A stretch of 64,000 nt of DNA from Amphiura filiformis. Its lineage: Eukaryota; Echinodermata; Ophiuroidea; Amphilepidida; Amphiuridae. The stretch's first letter is position 1. Each line of letters starts with the position of its first letter. Shown piece after piece: positions 32,920 to 45,804 of the stretch. The position numbers were made by a program, and so were the translations under genes. The stretch is from NCBI RefSeq assembly GCF_039555335.1, contig NC_092640.1:27685446-27749445 (forward strand), given 5' to 3'. The notes under the pieces are model-generated. The model saw only the letters and a list, made by a program, of their open reading frames with translations, ran no database searches and was not told the origin of the DNA.

Positions 32920-33791
32920 ATCATACTCACCTCCCGTACGGTCATATCCGGCATTCTTTTGCATATCATCTCTCTACTCCAAGACGTCAATTTACATCAA
33001 AACACCTGCAGGAAATGAACACAATGTCATACTAGAAGACGATGAAAGTTATCGTTTTGATGGCGGAGCTTATGAGGATCTTTCAGGAACTCTTGTACAA
33101 GGTGATAAGCCAATTGCCGTAATATCAGGTGTGTGGGCACGGTTACATGGGGAAATAGCATGCGGTGGTGGCTTATTAAAACAACTCCCACCTGTAAACA
33201 GATGGGGAAAAATCTTTACCCTGGTCCCATTTCTAAGTTTAAATTCTGGTTATCTATACAGAGTATATGCTGCGAATATTTCAGCCACCCTGCAAGTATC
33301 TAACGGCAAAAGTAGACACATCGCAGCTGAGCATTTTGATGAAACATATATCACGGACGCGGGAGGGTACGCTGTTGTGTTGTTGACATCAGACCAGCCT
33401 ATCATGGTGGTGCAATATATGAAGAGCACCTATGCAAGAAATCCTGGATGTGGTTATCCGTCGATGCTGATTGCGTCACCATTCACATCGTTCACTAATA
33501 ACGTAACATTTCCTGTAATTGAGTACATACTTCGACACACATATTACATCAATATTGTCATAGAATGTGACTTTGTCGATGAGCTACTCTTGGATGATTC
33601 ACCTTCAATCAGAATAGAGGAGGCTCTACTAGTGAGTCGTGATGAATCCATGTGCTGTTTACGGACAAGTCTGTCCTCTGGGTGTCACACTGTATCACAT
33701 AACGATCCAATGGCAAGATTCTTCGTGTCTGTATATGCTGTAGGTGCCAGATCTTCCTACGCATATGCAGCGAATGTTATTGATTCAGCAG
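32920..33791 (+). pseudogene. Gene B exon 2, 3' part of ectodomain
   Basis: Resumes the reading frame exactly (SYSPPVRSYPAFFCISSLYS) and stays open to the donor GTGAGT. Blocks: LLKQLPPVNRWGKIFTLVPF, SGYLYRVYAANIS, DQPIMVVQYMKS, YPSMLIASPFTSF, TYYINIVIECDF, SMCCLRTSLSSG. Differences from A include a longer loop near 33300 and one Cys fewer at the CC-A-G-G block. Confidence 0.88.
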
Positions 33792-33953
33792 GTGAGTTTT
33801 ATATCCTGTTGACCTTACATTAGCATAGAATGTTTTTATGTAAGATGACAGAGAGCCACTGGCAAAGACGCCGACTACTCGACCCTATAGCGCGGCTACT
33901 TTTTTGGCCAAAAAAATTCCGAAAAGTTGTAAAACAGACACACACACAACATT

Positions 33954-35391
33954 AGAGAGCTTGCGGAATGAAGTTACTGGAACTTTAACGGCAACTTCAA
34001 AAATATCGATTCGATTTCTTGTTCAACTTCACTTCAACGCGAACGTCAGATTGGTTTCTGTACCAACAGCGTCTTGTTGTTTAAACTAGGGAAGTGTATC
34101 AATGGGTGATCAAAAGAAGGGTATGTAAAAGCGACTGCATCAAATTTCTCCCTTTTGTTTGCTGAAGTGGTTTGTTGGTAACACTTATTACAATAGGCGC
34201 TTAGTTTGAATAAACATGGATTACATCTCTTGGCGATGACCAATGCAATGGGAATTAGGCCTATGTTATGAGCTATACGCTAATATTATACTTCTAAACA
34301 TGTTTCAATTAAATATTCTTGTGATATGCCTATATTATTGTCCCGGTTTATTATAATAAAAGCTCAATTATTATTCCAGTAAACGTCAGCTTTGTCAATT
34401 TTATATTTCCATCAGGACACAAGCCCATTTTATCTGTTTGTTCTCCTTAGCCCCCCCCCACCATCACCACCTCTCCATATCATCCCCCCTCCATCTATTC
34501 ATCTATCCTCACTTTCCCACTCCCCAGTGGCGTTGCCAGGAGTTTTCTTTTAGGAGGGCAAGGACTCCTCTTTGCATTCTGATCGAATTAAATATATCTC
34601 CCCGAATGATCCTCATTTTGTTCTTTAAAAACTCCCAGAATTTTGAATTTCAACCAACATATTTCTGGATGCTCCTTTTCTGACATTCTTATTTTTGTAA
34701 CAAATAGGCCTCCTCTTTTAATAATGAATAATTTGGTTGACATATAATACCCATAGGCCTATAATATGCGTATAATAGCGTGGCACATGTTAGACCAGCT
34801 TTCTGCTGAATTGGGGTACATAATGTAGGCCTAAATGAATAAAATGATAATTAAATAAAATACCTGAACAGTACAAACATATTTGGTTATATAGAGGTGT
34901 AATTACAAGACACGCAACGTTGTAAAAAAATGTTCACAGTAGCTGCAATTCGCAGAAGTTCACTACACTGCTGGGTCGCGTAAAATCAGTCCATTTTACT
35001 GGAACTTAATCCCCTTGGCGTTGAAGTCATGAGCACACACAAATGTATATATCAAGTGTGACGTTTGGAACAAAATTTATTTTGATCTAATTCAATCAGT
35101 AATTTTTAGCATCATGTGGCATGTTTTTTACCCAAACCAAATTAGATTTCCAATAATTGGTCTATTAACTAGACAATGCATAAGTGGTAATTATGTAGTC
35201 TATGAGGAAATATGCAAACCATTGTTTTAATTATGACGTATTTTCATCATAATTTACGGCACACTATAGATTCTGGCGTTAACTTTAACTTCAAGCGGCT
35301 TTAATGGCAGAGTGGTTTTGAATACATAATCCTCTATAATCCTCTAGACGTTAAAGTTAAAGTTAAAGTAACGCCATTTCGCAAGCTCTCT
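33954..35391. mobile_element. 1.4-kb inverted-repeat element in gene B intron 2
   Basis: Left end AGAGAGCTTGCGGAATGAAG and right end (complement) AGAGAGCTTGCGAAATGGCG, followed by GTTAC and repeated AACTTTAAC. Possible ATT direct repeats on both sides. The right arm region holds a GTTAAAGTTAAAGTTAAAG run. No transposase seen. Confidence 0.7.
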
Positions 35392-35746
35392 ATTAACACA
35401 AAGTGTGGTTAGTGGTAAAGCAGGTGGCTCTTACCGGCTCTTGATAGTGCGCTAGCAATTTATTAACAAAAACAAGTTAATAGTTCAAGTGCCGCTGACC
35501 CCGATTGTTCTATTTTTGTCGCGTGAAAGATATCTTCATATCGGTTGATATGGCTTTCAACAACTCTTCCTATACCTTTGTACAGGAGCCAACCGTTGTT
35601 AAACCGTGATGAACCCACTCTTTTACTGTAGCGTATACGCGAACGCGAGCGAGTTACGCGAGAGCGCGTAAAATTCGTCATGCCTGGAACCTTTGTGTGT
35701 ATGCCAGCTTACAAGTTGAATTCAGTATTGTTCAGGTAGCGGCTAA

Positions 35747-36059
35747 ACATTGCCGTGTTATTCTGTAGTTTTATTGCTGATATCAAAAGAGAAATCATCA
35801 CAGTTTTTGTAAGGCTGAGTGGCAATGATTAACTGACATTCCTCGTAAAATAATCGTGAATTATACGATATTTAGCTTCTTTTCGTTGTTGAAAGGTATT
35901 CAATCATGTTTCACCGATGTTCATCAACGTTTAACAACTCGCGTCCGGCGCGTCTGCGTGGTTTACTTCGCTCGGGCAGCTAAAGCTGCCCTCGCGAAGT
36001 AAACCACGCAGACGACGCGGCCGCATCAGCAATAAAACTACAGAATAACACGGCAATGT
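35747..36059. mobile_element. Nested-palindrome element
   Basis: Outer arms ACATTGCCGTGTTATTCTGT then AGTTTTATTGCTGAT pair with the complement at 36026-36059. Inner arms TTCAATCATGTTTCACCGATG pair with CATCGGTGAAACATGATTGAA just outside the outer right arm. In the centre a separate 30-base stem (35951-36014, loop TAAA, two mismatches) around GTCTGCGTGGTTTACTTCGC is much richer in G+C than its surroundings. Confidence 0.85.
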
Positions 36060-36429
36060 TCATCGGTGAAACATGATTGAATCCCTAATTGAACCCCTGT
36101 TTGTAAATTTTACTTACTTCCCTTATTCTTCTGGTGAATGCATTTGAGTTTTGCCTCATTCCATGCAATAACATGATTTTCGTGAGCAATGTGGTCAGTT
36201 TTTTTTATTTGTCTTGCTCCGAACTTCCTGAAGTTGATTGTTTGCTGTATGCTGCCGTGAATTTCCTTGCCCTTATATTTTCTTTCTGCCGGGTGGGGGT
36301 CTCTCCAGCATTTTTTGTTGTTTGTGTGTTGTTAGAGAGCCATTATAATACGGTAGCCACTTTGAAAGTTGACTCCTTGTATTTGGCTTCCCCTGCTAGG
36401 GTTCATGTTTTGTCATTTTGCTACTCCGG

Positions 36430-36790
36430 CCCACCATATCTGCCCAACAGGCCAGGCTGCTCAGTTCCCGCATGTTGTACTTATATAAATTTGATCAATA
36501 TCTAAATGTTCTTTTTTTTTTTTTTGCAATGCTTTTAAATGTGCAATATATGTATTTTAAATGAAACATTGTAGCTCCATTACTTGCAAGTCTTTACTAA
36601 GGTAGTCTGCGATCTCATCCCTGCCGGACCATTTTTTAACTTACAAAACCTCGCGTAACCTTAACATTTTTTTTTATTTAAAAAGCCTTGCGTAGCCTTA
36701 AATATACTGAAAAACAATAGATGGCGCTATAAGACTGTTGTATAGTGCTTGATATTTGCACTTCAGTAGAGATTCTGGGTTGATGTATAA
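36430..36790. repeat. Intron block duplicated at 47080-47440
   Basis: From CCAGGCTGCTCAGTTCCC through CTGCGATCTCATCCCTGCCG, AACCTCGC.TAACCTT and GTATAGTGCTTGATATTTGC to GATTCTGGGTTG. This sequence precedes stalk exon 3 here and recurs between stalk copies 2 and 3 of the repeated exon. It links the intron duplication to exon amplification. Confidence 0.88.
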
Positions 36791-36861
36791 ATAGAAATAT
36801 TTCGAACTATTACCATACGACATTCAAAGGTCCTGGAACATATTATTGTTTTATTTTGTAG

Positions 36862-36936
36862 CACCTCTTTCACGTGAAGCACTATTACCAGCAAACTCGC
36901 ACTTAAACACACCACATATAACAACCAGTTCAATGG
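36862..36936 (+). pseudogene. Gene B exon 3: stalk
   Basis: A 75-base phase 1-1 exon after TTATTTTGTAG and before GTAAGT, encoding PLSREALLPANSHLN and HITTSSM. Same length and phase as gene A 14390-14464. Confidence 0.75.
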
Positions 36937-37179
36937 GTAAGTTAAAAGCCACAATCTTAAGAGGTTCTCTTAAAGCCTTAATGTACGATCTTTTTAAATT
37001 TTTAGATTTTTCTTTTTTTCTTCCAAAATGATAATATGCAATCATTATGAAAGTTCCCAATACATTTGGACGCGAAAAACATTGGGAATTTGCATCGGAA
37101 ACAACATCATAAACTTCACCTCTATCACTCGAAACACCTCGCACTATTTGGATTAGGACAGCGAGTGCGGCCTCAGAGT

Positions 37180-38755
37180 TAGTCTCCTACGCGGCCAGTT
37201 TGGTTACGCTCTATAGGGAAAATATGCCGCATAGTGCCAGGTTGGCACTTGCCAACTGCATGCCAATGTGGCATTTGCCAGGTTCGGCCAAGAAGAATGT
37301 GCAAGGGGTACGCACAACCAGGCATTTGCAGTCACGGGCCAAATTGGCATTTGCCATCAATATCCAGAGTGTCAGAAATCATTGGCATCTGCCAATTGTA
37401 CCAGGTTGGCAAGTGTCAATCTGGCAGGGGTTGGCATTATCATTTTTGGTGATTTATAGATTTGTATTATTTTTGAACAAAATGAGATTTTTAGATGGTT
37501 TCAGCGGTGGTTCCCAGTGTTTTAGGCTCCATATTGTTTTGAACATACAAAACATTGCATGATCTTTGTTTTCATTGGTTTTTGTAATTTGAATAAATCA
37601 AAACAATGATTTTGTATAAAAATGAGCTATTTCTGATGATTGAATTTCTTTTTCATGTGTTTTTAATTTTATTATTCTAATTTATTTTGGAACAAAAATG
37701 CAATTTTTGGATGGTTTCCTGTGGTGGTTCCCGGGGTTATTCTCCAGGTCGTTTTGTTAATAATTATGAATTTGCTGGTTTGTAATTTGATGTGTTTTTC
37801 AAGATTTAAATTATAATGGAACAAAAACAAAAATGCATTTTTTGGATGGTTTCCTATGGTGGTTCCCGAAGTTTTCGGTTCCGTGTTGTTTTGATAGTAA
37901 TTGTGCATTGGTTGATTTGTGCTTTCATATGTTTTTGTTACTTTGCAAGATTTAAATTATTTTGGAACATTGAATGCATTTTTGGATGGTTTCCTGTGGT
38001 GGTTCCCGGTGTTTCGGCTCCGTGTTGTTTTGATAGTAGGCCTACTGGTGCATTGGTAGTTTGGGCTCTCTCATTTGCAAGAATTAGGCCTAAATTATTT
38101 TGGAACAACAATGTATTGTTAGATGATTTCCTGTCCTGGTTCACGGTGTTTTCGGCTCCATTTATGCATTTTTAGATTTGTGTTCAGTCGTGAGCTCCCT
38201 CAAATGCTGTTGTATGTGAAAGAGCTCTAATGACAAATTATCATACCAAACCAGTAAATGTGAACGTCGCAAAAAAAAAGTAGATTTAAGATTATTCAGA
38301 TGAAAAATTAGTGTGTGTTTCAGTCAAAAGTAAGAAGAAACACCATTATTGAACTTCATGTCTGGAGAGAAAGACGCGCTCGTTTGCGTGATTGTTGCGC
38401 CATTATCGCTCGCGTCAAATGCAACATGTTCCATAGACGCGAACATACTTGTTTGTCTGGGCTTGCTTGCGTCCGGGTATGCGTCCTTGTCAAAGTCGTT
38501 GCTAAGCAGTGTCGGCTTCACTACGCGAACCAAAGTCATAGGTCTAGGTCAGTGTTCGAATTTAGGAAAAATAAATGGTTGTCCCACGGACAACCAGATT
38601 ACAATTTCTGGTCGTCTGTCTAAGTTTTTGTTGTTTTTAGGCCTACAAATGTGACTTTTGGCTAGATTTATGGTTGTCCGGCGGACAACCGAATCAGTAT
38701 TTTTGGTTGTCCGGCGACTCTAGGTACTTGTTTGTCTGGGGTTCCTCGCGTGTAC
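37180..38755 (+). repeat. Forward arm of giant inverted repeat
   Basis: Starts TAGTCTCCTAC. Order: a TTGGCAnnTGCCAA-rich block (37230-37440), five ~135-210-base tandem units with GGATGGTTTCCTGTGGTGG and TTCCCGG (37478-38170), a unit with CTGGAGAGAAAGACGCGCTC, and palindromes GGTTGTCCCACGGACAACC (38577) and GGTTGTCCGGCGGACAACC (about 38671). The complement occurs twice at 43029-45744. Confidence 0.93.
37478..38170. repeat. Minisatellite inside the forward arm
   Basis: Five diverged units starting near 37478, 37690, 37825, 37968 and 38105. Each has ATGCATTTTTGGATGGTTTC, a GGTGGTTCCC core and CTCCGTGTTGTTTTGAT. Confidence 0.88.
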
Positions 38756-41700
38756 CCCGATGGTACAACAAAGATTTCCTTTCCTTCTAAATTGCGGAAA
38801 CAAGTGAAATAGTGAAATAAAATCCATAAAATAGAACAGTTAGAATTAACAAATCTGGATTATTTTTTCTTGTATTTATGAAAAACATAACAAAGTAAAT
38901 ACATTTCAAAAACTCAATTTCATGAAAGAAACAGTGTCTACCCCATTCCAGAAAAATACAGAACTAATTTTTTTGCGATTAAAACAATATTATCCTGTTT
39001 TGGCAAATGAAACATAGCTAAATCCTAATCCTTTAGTTAGTCCTAACTGGAGATAAAAGAAAAAGTTCACTATTTCACTAATATCTTGAAAAGAGCCAAA
39101 AACATGCATTTTCGGCATGTTTTCTGACAACCGAGTCACGAAAATCACAAACTTGGAACAAATCTAAGCATTTAAAATCTTCAGTATATGCCGAAATTTT
39201 GATCTAATTTTTTTTGTGTTACTTTAATAAATGGTTGCTTTATATAAGAATGAAACATGTCTTTTCCAAAAATTAGAAGGCATAAAATGTTATTATTCTT
39301 AGTTCAAGTCTTTGGGCTTGATTATCACAACATACGGAAAACACCCTAAAAACGCATGTTTTTGGCCCTTATTTTCAAAAAGTGGCTAGATATCAAAATT
39401 TGACTTTTATTACTAGGATAATGTTTTTTTATTCAAAAAATTAGTTCTGTATTTTTTCTGGAATGGGGAGTAGAGTACACAGCCACGTTAATAATACTTG
39501 TATGATTCACTATTTTCGCTAAACTCGTACTCGTATGATAAGCATATTTCAGCAGCTCAATGATCTAAAGGTTTAAAAGCACGATAGGAATGAAAAGGTA
39601 AAACATAATTGGGGTGTTCTTATGTCAGTTTGTTACAATTTCAACTATTATGAAAGTATCAAAATAGAATAGCTAAATTATTTGAAAAGTACATGCTGGT
39701 GACTGTGTTCAGGAATATACATGACGTAGGTTAAAATAAATGTTCGGGTAAATGTCAGCATATAAAACTTTCTTCAGAACTTATACTAGCAGCTGTAGAT
39801 TGCGGTTATTTGAAAATGACTATACATAGGCCTTAGGCCTACCCCGGCACCCTAGTCAACACAAAAGTTGACAACCATGAGAGTTACCAAATTGAAATTG
39901 CGCGGAAAATGGGTTATTTTTTTACCAGCAGCAAGGACTAGCCTGAATCCTTCTGGCCTCTAATGGCGGCGCCTTTTATTTACCCACAATCCTTCACATT
40001 GCCTTAACCTGATGACCGTGCGTAGTTGTTGAAAGACTGAAGGATCCAGTCTAAGCAAGGATCGTGAAATTGGCAAAATATGGTGTAGGGCCTATTTAAT
40101 TTGTTGACCTCGAATTTGCATGAAAAAGGGGGGGTAAATTTGATGAAAAATCATTGCAAAGGGGATCTTTGAAAGATTTGGTTACTCTCGTGGTTGTCAA
40201 CCTTTGTGTTGAGGGGGGGGCGCTACATAGGCCTATTTCTTTTACAACCATGAGTAATTAAGATGAGTCGAGTAGACCTACCGTTTGATGGTTAATATTT
40301 CAACAGCAGTTTCATTATTGGTGTTATTCGACATAATCATTTTTTCGTTTGTCGTACATCATATTTGTAAAATCAGTTGATTTTGAGAAAATCAGATTTC
40401 AAAGTTAATTTAGCTTTATTCCGTGTTAATTTATGTACAAACGAAATAAATAAAAATTGACACAAAACGATGTCGTATACATTTTACAATTTTAAACTGG
40501 TGAACTTTTGTATCACTAAATTGAATATATTATGACGGTTATGACAATGTCAGGTTTCCAAAGATTACATGTAAATAATACATGTAGAACAAAGGACTCG
40601 TTGACTTGAAATTGTAGAGGGAAATTTAAATGCAAATAGAAATGGTGCTGGTGCAATATCACTCGTAATTGAGAACAGAATTTTTCACAAATAATAGGAA
40701 ACAACCTACTACCCTATTACAGCTTGCTACATAAAATTATTTAAATGTCGGTAAGTATTTAATTTTAATTTTATTCATTTATCAATTCATCTTATTTTCA
40801 TTTTTAAATAAACATGCGCAATTTATTTTGAACTAAAAGCGTCTGAGGGCAGTTGAGTGATCAAACCGTTGTAGAACAGAATATTTGATTAAAATACTCA
40901 TGTGTGCAACATCGTTTTTGGTGTGTTTTCTAAGAATGTATTTTTCGTCCAAACCATTAGAGGTAAAGACATGATTTTTTCACCAATAATAGAAAACATA
41001 CTATCCTGTTACAGCCTACAAACACAAATTATTTAAATGTCGGTAAGTATTTTATTTTAATTTTTGAAGTTTGGTACAGTTCATTTTAAATCACCCTGTA
41101 TTTTAAGATTATAGCCTATATACACGCCCTTAATGCCCTTATAATAAATAATGCCCTTATAATAAATAATGCCACTTAATAAAATACAACGTATTTTTTC
41201 TGTCGAGATCTTGCACGAACCCAGCAAACACAAATTATTAAAAAACATTTTTTTTACATTTGTTTTACATATTTAATAGAAAACCTAAATTAATTTATTA
41301 CCGATTTTGACAAAATACTTTTATTATAGTCAATGTTTTGTTTATTAATAAAAATACGCCGTATTGATATTGACAGTAAGCCGATATGATTTGTGAAAAT
41401 GTTAGAAAAACGTATGCAACAATATTTAATTTAAGGCACCGTTAGTAGGCCTTTTTAAAATATTATGAAACGTTTCATGATTTTGCTGGAAAGTATTAAT
41501 TCTTCAAATATACAGTCTGGTACATTTTTTACCTGATATATAAACCGAAGATCATTTTAATTAAACCCACCAAAATTAGTTTTACGCCTACTTATACACG
41601 TTGCTTGTCTGGGGCTATATACGTTTTCTAAATTTGTGAAATATTTTCTTCTATGATTTTTTTAAAATATTAGTTCATACGGTTTCAAATGGTATCATCA

Positions 41701-43028
41701 GTAGATAACAAAATATTGTCAACCTTTCTTACTTTCTTAGACCTTAGGCCTATTTTATTAAAAAAACTACTATCTTGAGTAGATAGCGGAAAAACAAACA
41801 AACAAAACACATCAAAAACAAACTTTCCTAACAACAGATGTTTTTCAAAAACAAAAAAACAGACAAACAAACATGAAATATACAGAAACATATCAAATTA
41901 TCTTTTTTACTCGTCTCATGCTAAGTCTTATAATTTCCTTCTTTTTGTATTATTTCATTAGGTTTTATAATGCTATCATCAGTAGATAGGCCTGACAAAA
42001 TATATTCAACCTTTCTCAATTTCTTGTATTTTACTTGAGTAGATAGCGGAAAAACTAACAAGCAGGCAAACAATAATAAACAAACAAAAAACATCAAAAC
42101 AAACTTTCCTAACAGACGTTTTCTAAAGTTGTGAAATATTTTCTGCGTTGTTTTATTAAGCCCGTAAAGCCGTTTGCGATTGCCGACAAAATGATGCAGG
42201 CCGTAAGTAGGATTTGAGCGCGTTTTTTGACAGCATATGCATGATTCGTGATGTCGCAAAGGGCCTATAATGATTTGCAAATCACACCGTAAATTCTACC
42301 TTGAGTAGATAACAAACAAACAAGCAAACAAACAACAAACATGTAGTACAAAAAATATACCAAATGAAATTTCCGACTTCTTTGATTTTTTAAAAATTAG
42401 TTCATACGGTTTCAAATGGTAGATAACAAAATATTGTCAACCTTTCTTACTTTCTTAGGCCTATTTTATTATAAAAAACCGCTATCTTGAGTAGATAGTG
42501 GAAAAACAAACAAACAAAACACATCAAAAACAAACTTTCCTAACAACAGATGTTTTTCAAATGTGTGAAATGTTTTCTGTTGCTTTATTAGGCCCGCAAT
42601 GCTATCTTCAGAAGATAGCCATTTGCGCGCGCGCCTTCCGAGCTAGAAAATGATGCAGATCGTAAATAATGCATTTCTCGTGCGTGATTTTGCGTCACCG
42701 ATCAATCAACTTGGCTTATCCGCGATTGCGCTAAAATTACGCGCCGGTACGCGCAATGAACTTTGCGTGGCGCTCTGCGCCATGCGAGTGGTGGGCTGCG
42801 TAATACGCGATTCAGTTCTTCAAGCCATAAAAAAGTAAACAAAATTTAAAAAAAGACTGAAAATTTCAAAACTCATTTAATTTAATCTTCGCCAATACTT
42901 GTCAACCTCCCGGTTGATTTACGCCAATATGTACCGTACACCATTTCCGTGGTATTGTGTACAAAACCGTTTTATCTTTCATTGTGATTTTTAAGATTGT
43001 GTTATTTAAATTGCAAACAAAAAATTAA
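38756..43028. other. Spacer between the inverted arms
   Basis: Contains an inverted-repeat element at about 38934-39475 (CCCCATTCCAGAAAAATACA with its complement), a MITE at about 39848-40219 (GTTGACAACCATGAGAGTTA with its complement), and direct repeats (ATTATTTAAATGTCGGTAAG at 40736 and 41028). It also holds about three copies of a ~200-base unit with TATCTTGAGTAGATAGCGG (41670-42600) and a short GC-rich patch (42619-42830). No gene supported. Confidence 0.8.
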
Positions 43029-44170
43029 GTTTAATAATGGCGTTTCTTCTTACTTTTGACTGAAACACACACTAAATTTTCATCTGAATAATCTTAAATC
43101 TACTTTTTTTTTGCGACGTGCACATTTACTGGTTTGGTATGATAATTTGTCATTAGAGCTCTTTCACATACAACAGCATTTGAGGAGCTCACGACTGAAC
43201 ACAAATCTAAAAATGCATAAATGGAGCCGAAAACACCGTGAACCAGGACAGGAAATCATCTAACAATACATTGTTGTTCCAAAATAATTTAGGCCTAATT
43301 CTTGCAAGTGAGAGAGCCCAAACTACCAATGCACCAGTAGGCCTACTATCAAAACAACACGGAGCCGAAACACCGGGAACCACCACAGGAAACCATCCAA
43401 AAATGCATTCAATGTTCCAAAATAATTTAAATCTTGCAAAGTAACAAAAACATATGAAAGCACAAATCAATCAATGCACAATTACTATCAAAACAACACG
43501 GAACCGAAAACATCGGGAACCACCATAGGAAACCATCCAAAAATGCATTTTTGTTTTTGTTCCATTATAATTTAAATCTTGAAAAATAACAAAAACACAT
43601 CAAAGTACAAACCTGCAAATTCATAATTATTATCAAAACGACCTGGAGCCTAACCCCGGGAACCACCACAGGAAACCATCCAAAAATTGCATTTTTTTCA
43701 AAATAAATTAGAATAATAAAATTAAAAACACATGAAAAAGAAATTCAATCATCAGAAATAGCTAATTTTATACAAAATCATTGTTTTGATTTATTCAAAT
43801 TACAAAAACCAATGAAAACAAAGATCATGCAATGTTTTGTATGTTCAAAACAATATGGAGCCTAAAACACTGGGAACCACCGCTGGAAACCATCTAAAAA
43901 TCTCATTTTTGTTCAAAAATAATACAAATCTATAAATCACCAAAAAATGATAATGCCAACCCCTGCCAGATTGACACTTGCCAACCTGGTACAATTGGCA
44001 GATGCCAATGATTTCTGACACTCTGGATATTGATGGCAAATGCCAATTTGGCCCGTGACTGCAAATGCCAGGTTGTGCGTACCCCTTGCACATTCTTCTT
44101 GGCCGAACCTGGCAAATGCCACATTGGCATGCAGTTGGCAAGTGCCAACCTGGCACTATGTGGCATATTT
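43029..44170 (-). repeat. Reverse arm 1 of giant inverted repeat
   Basis: Complement of the forward arm from about 38345 down to 37220; ends TGGCATATTT at 44170, directly joined to reverse arm 2. It lacks the CTGGAGAGAAAG and GGTTGTCC blocks. Confidence 0.9.
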
Positions 44171-45744
44171 ACACGCGAGGAACCCCAGACAAACAAGTAC
44201 CTAGAGTCGCCGGACAACCAAAAATACTGATTCGGTTGTCCGCCGGACAACCATAAATCTAGCCAAAAGTCACATTTGTAGGCCTACGGACAACCAAAAA
44301 CTTAGACAGACGACCAGAAATTGTAATCTGGTTGTCCGTGGGACAACCATTTATTTTTCCTAAATTCGAACACTGACCTAGACCTATGACTTTGGTTCGC
44401 GTAGTGAAGCCGACACTGCTTAGCAACGACTTTGACAAGGACGCATACCCGGACGCAAGCAAGCCCAGACAAACAAGTATGTTCGCGTCTATGGAACATG
44501 TTGCATTTGACGCGAGCGATAATGGCGCAACAATCACGCAAACGAGCGCGTCTTTCTCTCCAGACATGAAGTTCAATAATGGTGTTTCTTCTTACTTTTG
44601 ACTGAAACACACACTAATTTTTCATCTGAATAATCTTAAATCTACTTTTTTTTTTTTTTCACATTTACTGGTTTGGTATGATAATTTGTCATTAGAGCTC
44701 TTTCACATACAACAGCATTTGAGGGAGCTCACGACTGAACACAAATCTAAAAATGCATAAATGGAGCCGAAAACACCGTGAACCAGGACAGGAAATCATC
44801 TAACAATACATTGTTGTTCCAAAATAATTTAGGCCTAATTCTTGCAAATGAGAGAGCCCAAACTACCAATGCACCAGTAGGCCTACTATCAAAACAACAC
44901 GGAGCCGAAACACCGGGAACCACCACAGGAAACCATCCAAAAATGCATTCAATGTTCCAAAATAATTTAAATCTTGCAAAGTAACAAAAACATATGAAAG
45001 CACAAATCAACCAATGCACAATTACTATCAAAACAACACGGAACCGAAAATATCGGGAACCACCATAGGAAACCATCCAAAAATGCATTTTTGTTTTTGT
45101 TCCATTATAATTTAAATCTTGAAAAACACATCAAATTACAAACCTGCAAATTCATAATTATTATCAAAACGACCTGGAGCCTAACCCCGGGAACCACCAC
45201 AGGAAACCATCCAAAAATTGCATTTTTGTTCCAAAATAAATTAGAATAATAAAATTAAAAACACATGAAAAAGAAATTCAATCATCAGAAATAGCTAATT
45301 TTTATACAAAATCATTGTTTTGATTTATTCAAATTACAAAAACCAATGAAAACAAAGATCATGCAATGTTTTGTATGTTCAAAACAATATGGAGCCTAAA
45401 ACACTGGGAACCACCGCTGGAAACCATCTAAAAATCTCATTTTTGTTCAAAAATAATACAAATCTATAAATCACCAAAAAATGATAATGCCAACCCCTGC
45501 CAGATTGACACTTGCCAACCTGGTACAATTGGCAGATGCCAATGATTTCTGACACTCTGGATATTGATGGCAAATGCCAATTTGGCCCGTGACTGCAAAT
45601 GCCAGGTTGTGCGTACCCCTTGCACATTCTTCTTGGCCGAACCTGGCAAATGCCACATTGGCATGCAGTTGGCAAGTGCCAACCTGGCACTATGTGGCAT
45701 ATTTTCCCTGTGTACGTAACCAAACTAGTTTTGTAGGAGACTAC
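44171..45744 (-). repeat. Reverse arm 2 of giant inverted repeat
   Basis: Complete complement of the forward arm, from ACACGCGAGGAACCCC to GTAGGAGACTA. Very high identity with the forward arm. Confidence 0.92.
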
Positions 45745-45759
45745 GGTTTGCGATCGCGG

Positions 45760-45804
45760 CCGACATAAAATCATAATCTAAAAAAAAAGATGATTTTATG
45801 TCGG
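45760..45804. repeat. Perfect 15-base stem hairpin
   Basis: CCGACATAAAATCAT pairs exactly with ATGATTTTATGTCGG around a 15-base A-rich loop, just outside the giant inverted repeat. Confidence 0.9.

Noticed and set aside
36134-36505. 123-codon open frame before stalk exon 3 of gene B
   Set aside because: Part of it belongs to the duplicated intron block at 47080 where it is not conserved; no domain recognised.
37200-45774. Mirrored open frames on both strands in the 9-kb composite
   Set aside because: They are images of the same inverted-repeat DNA and minisatellite units; no start, splice or domain evidence.
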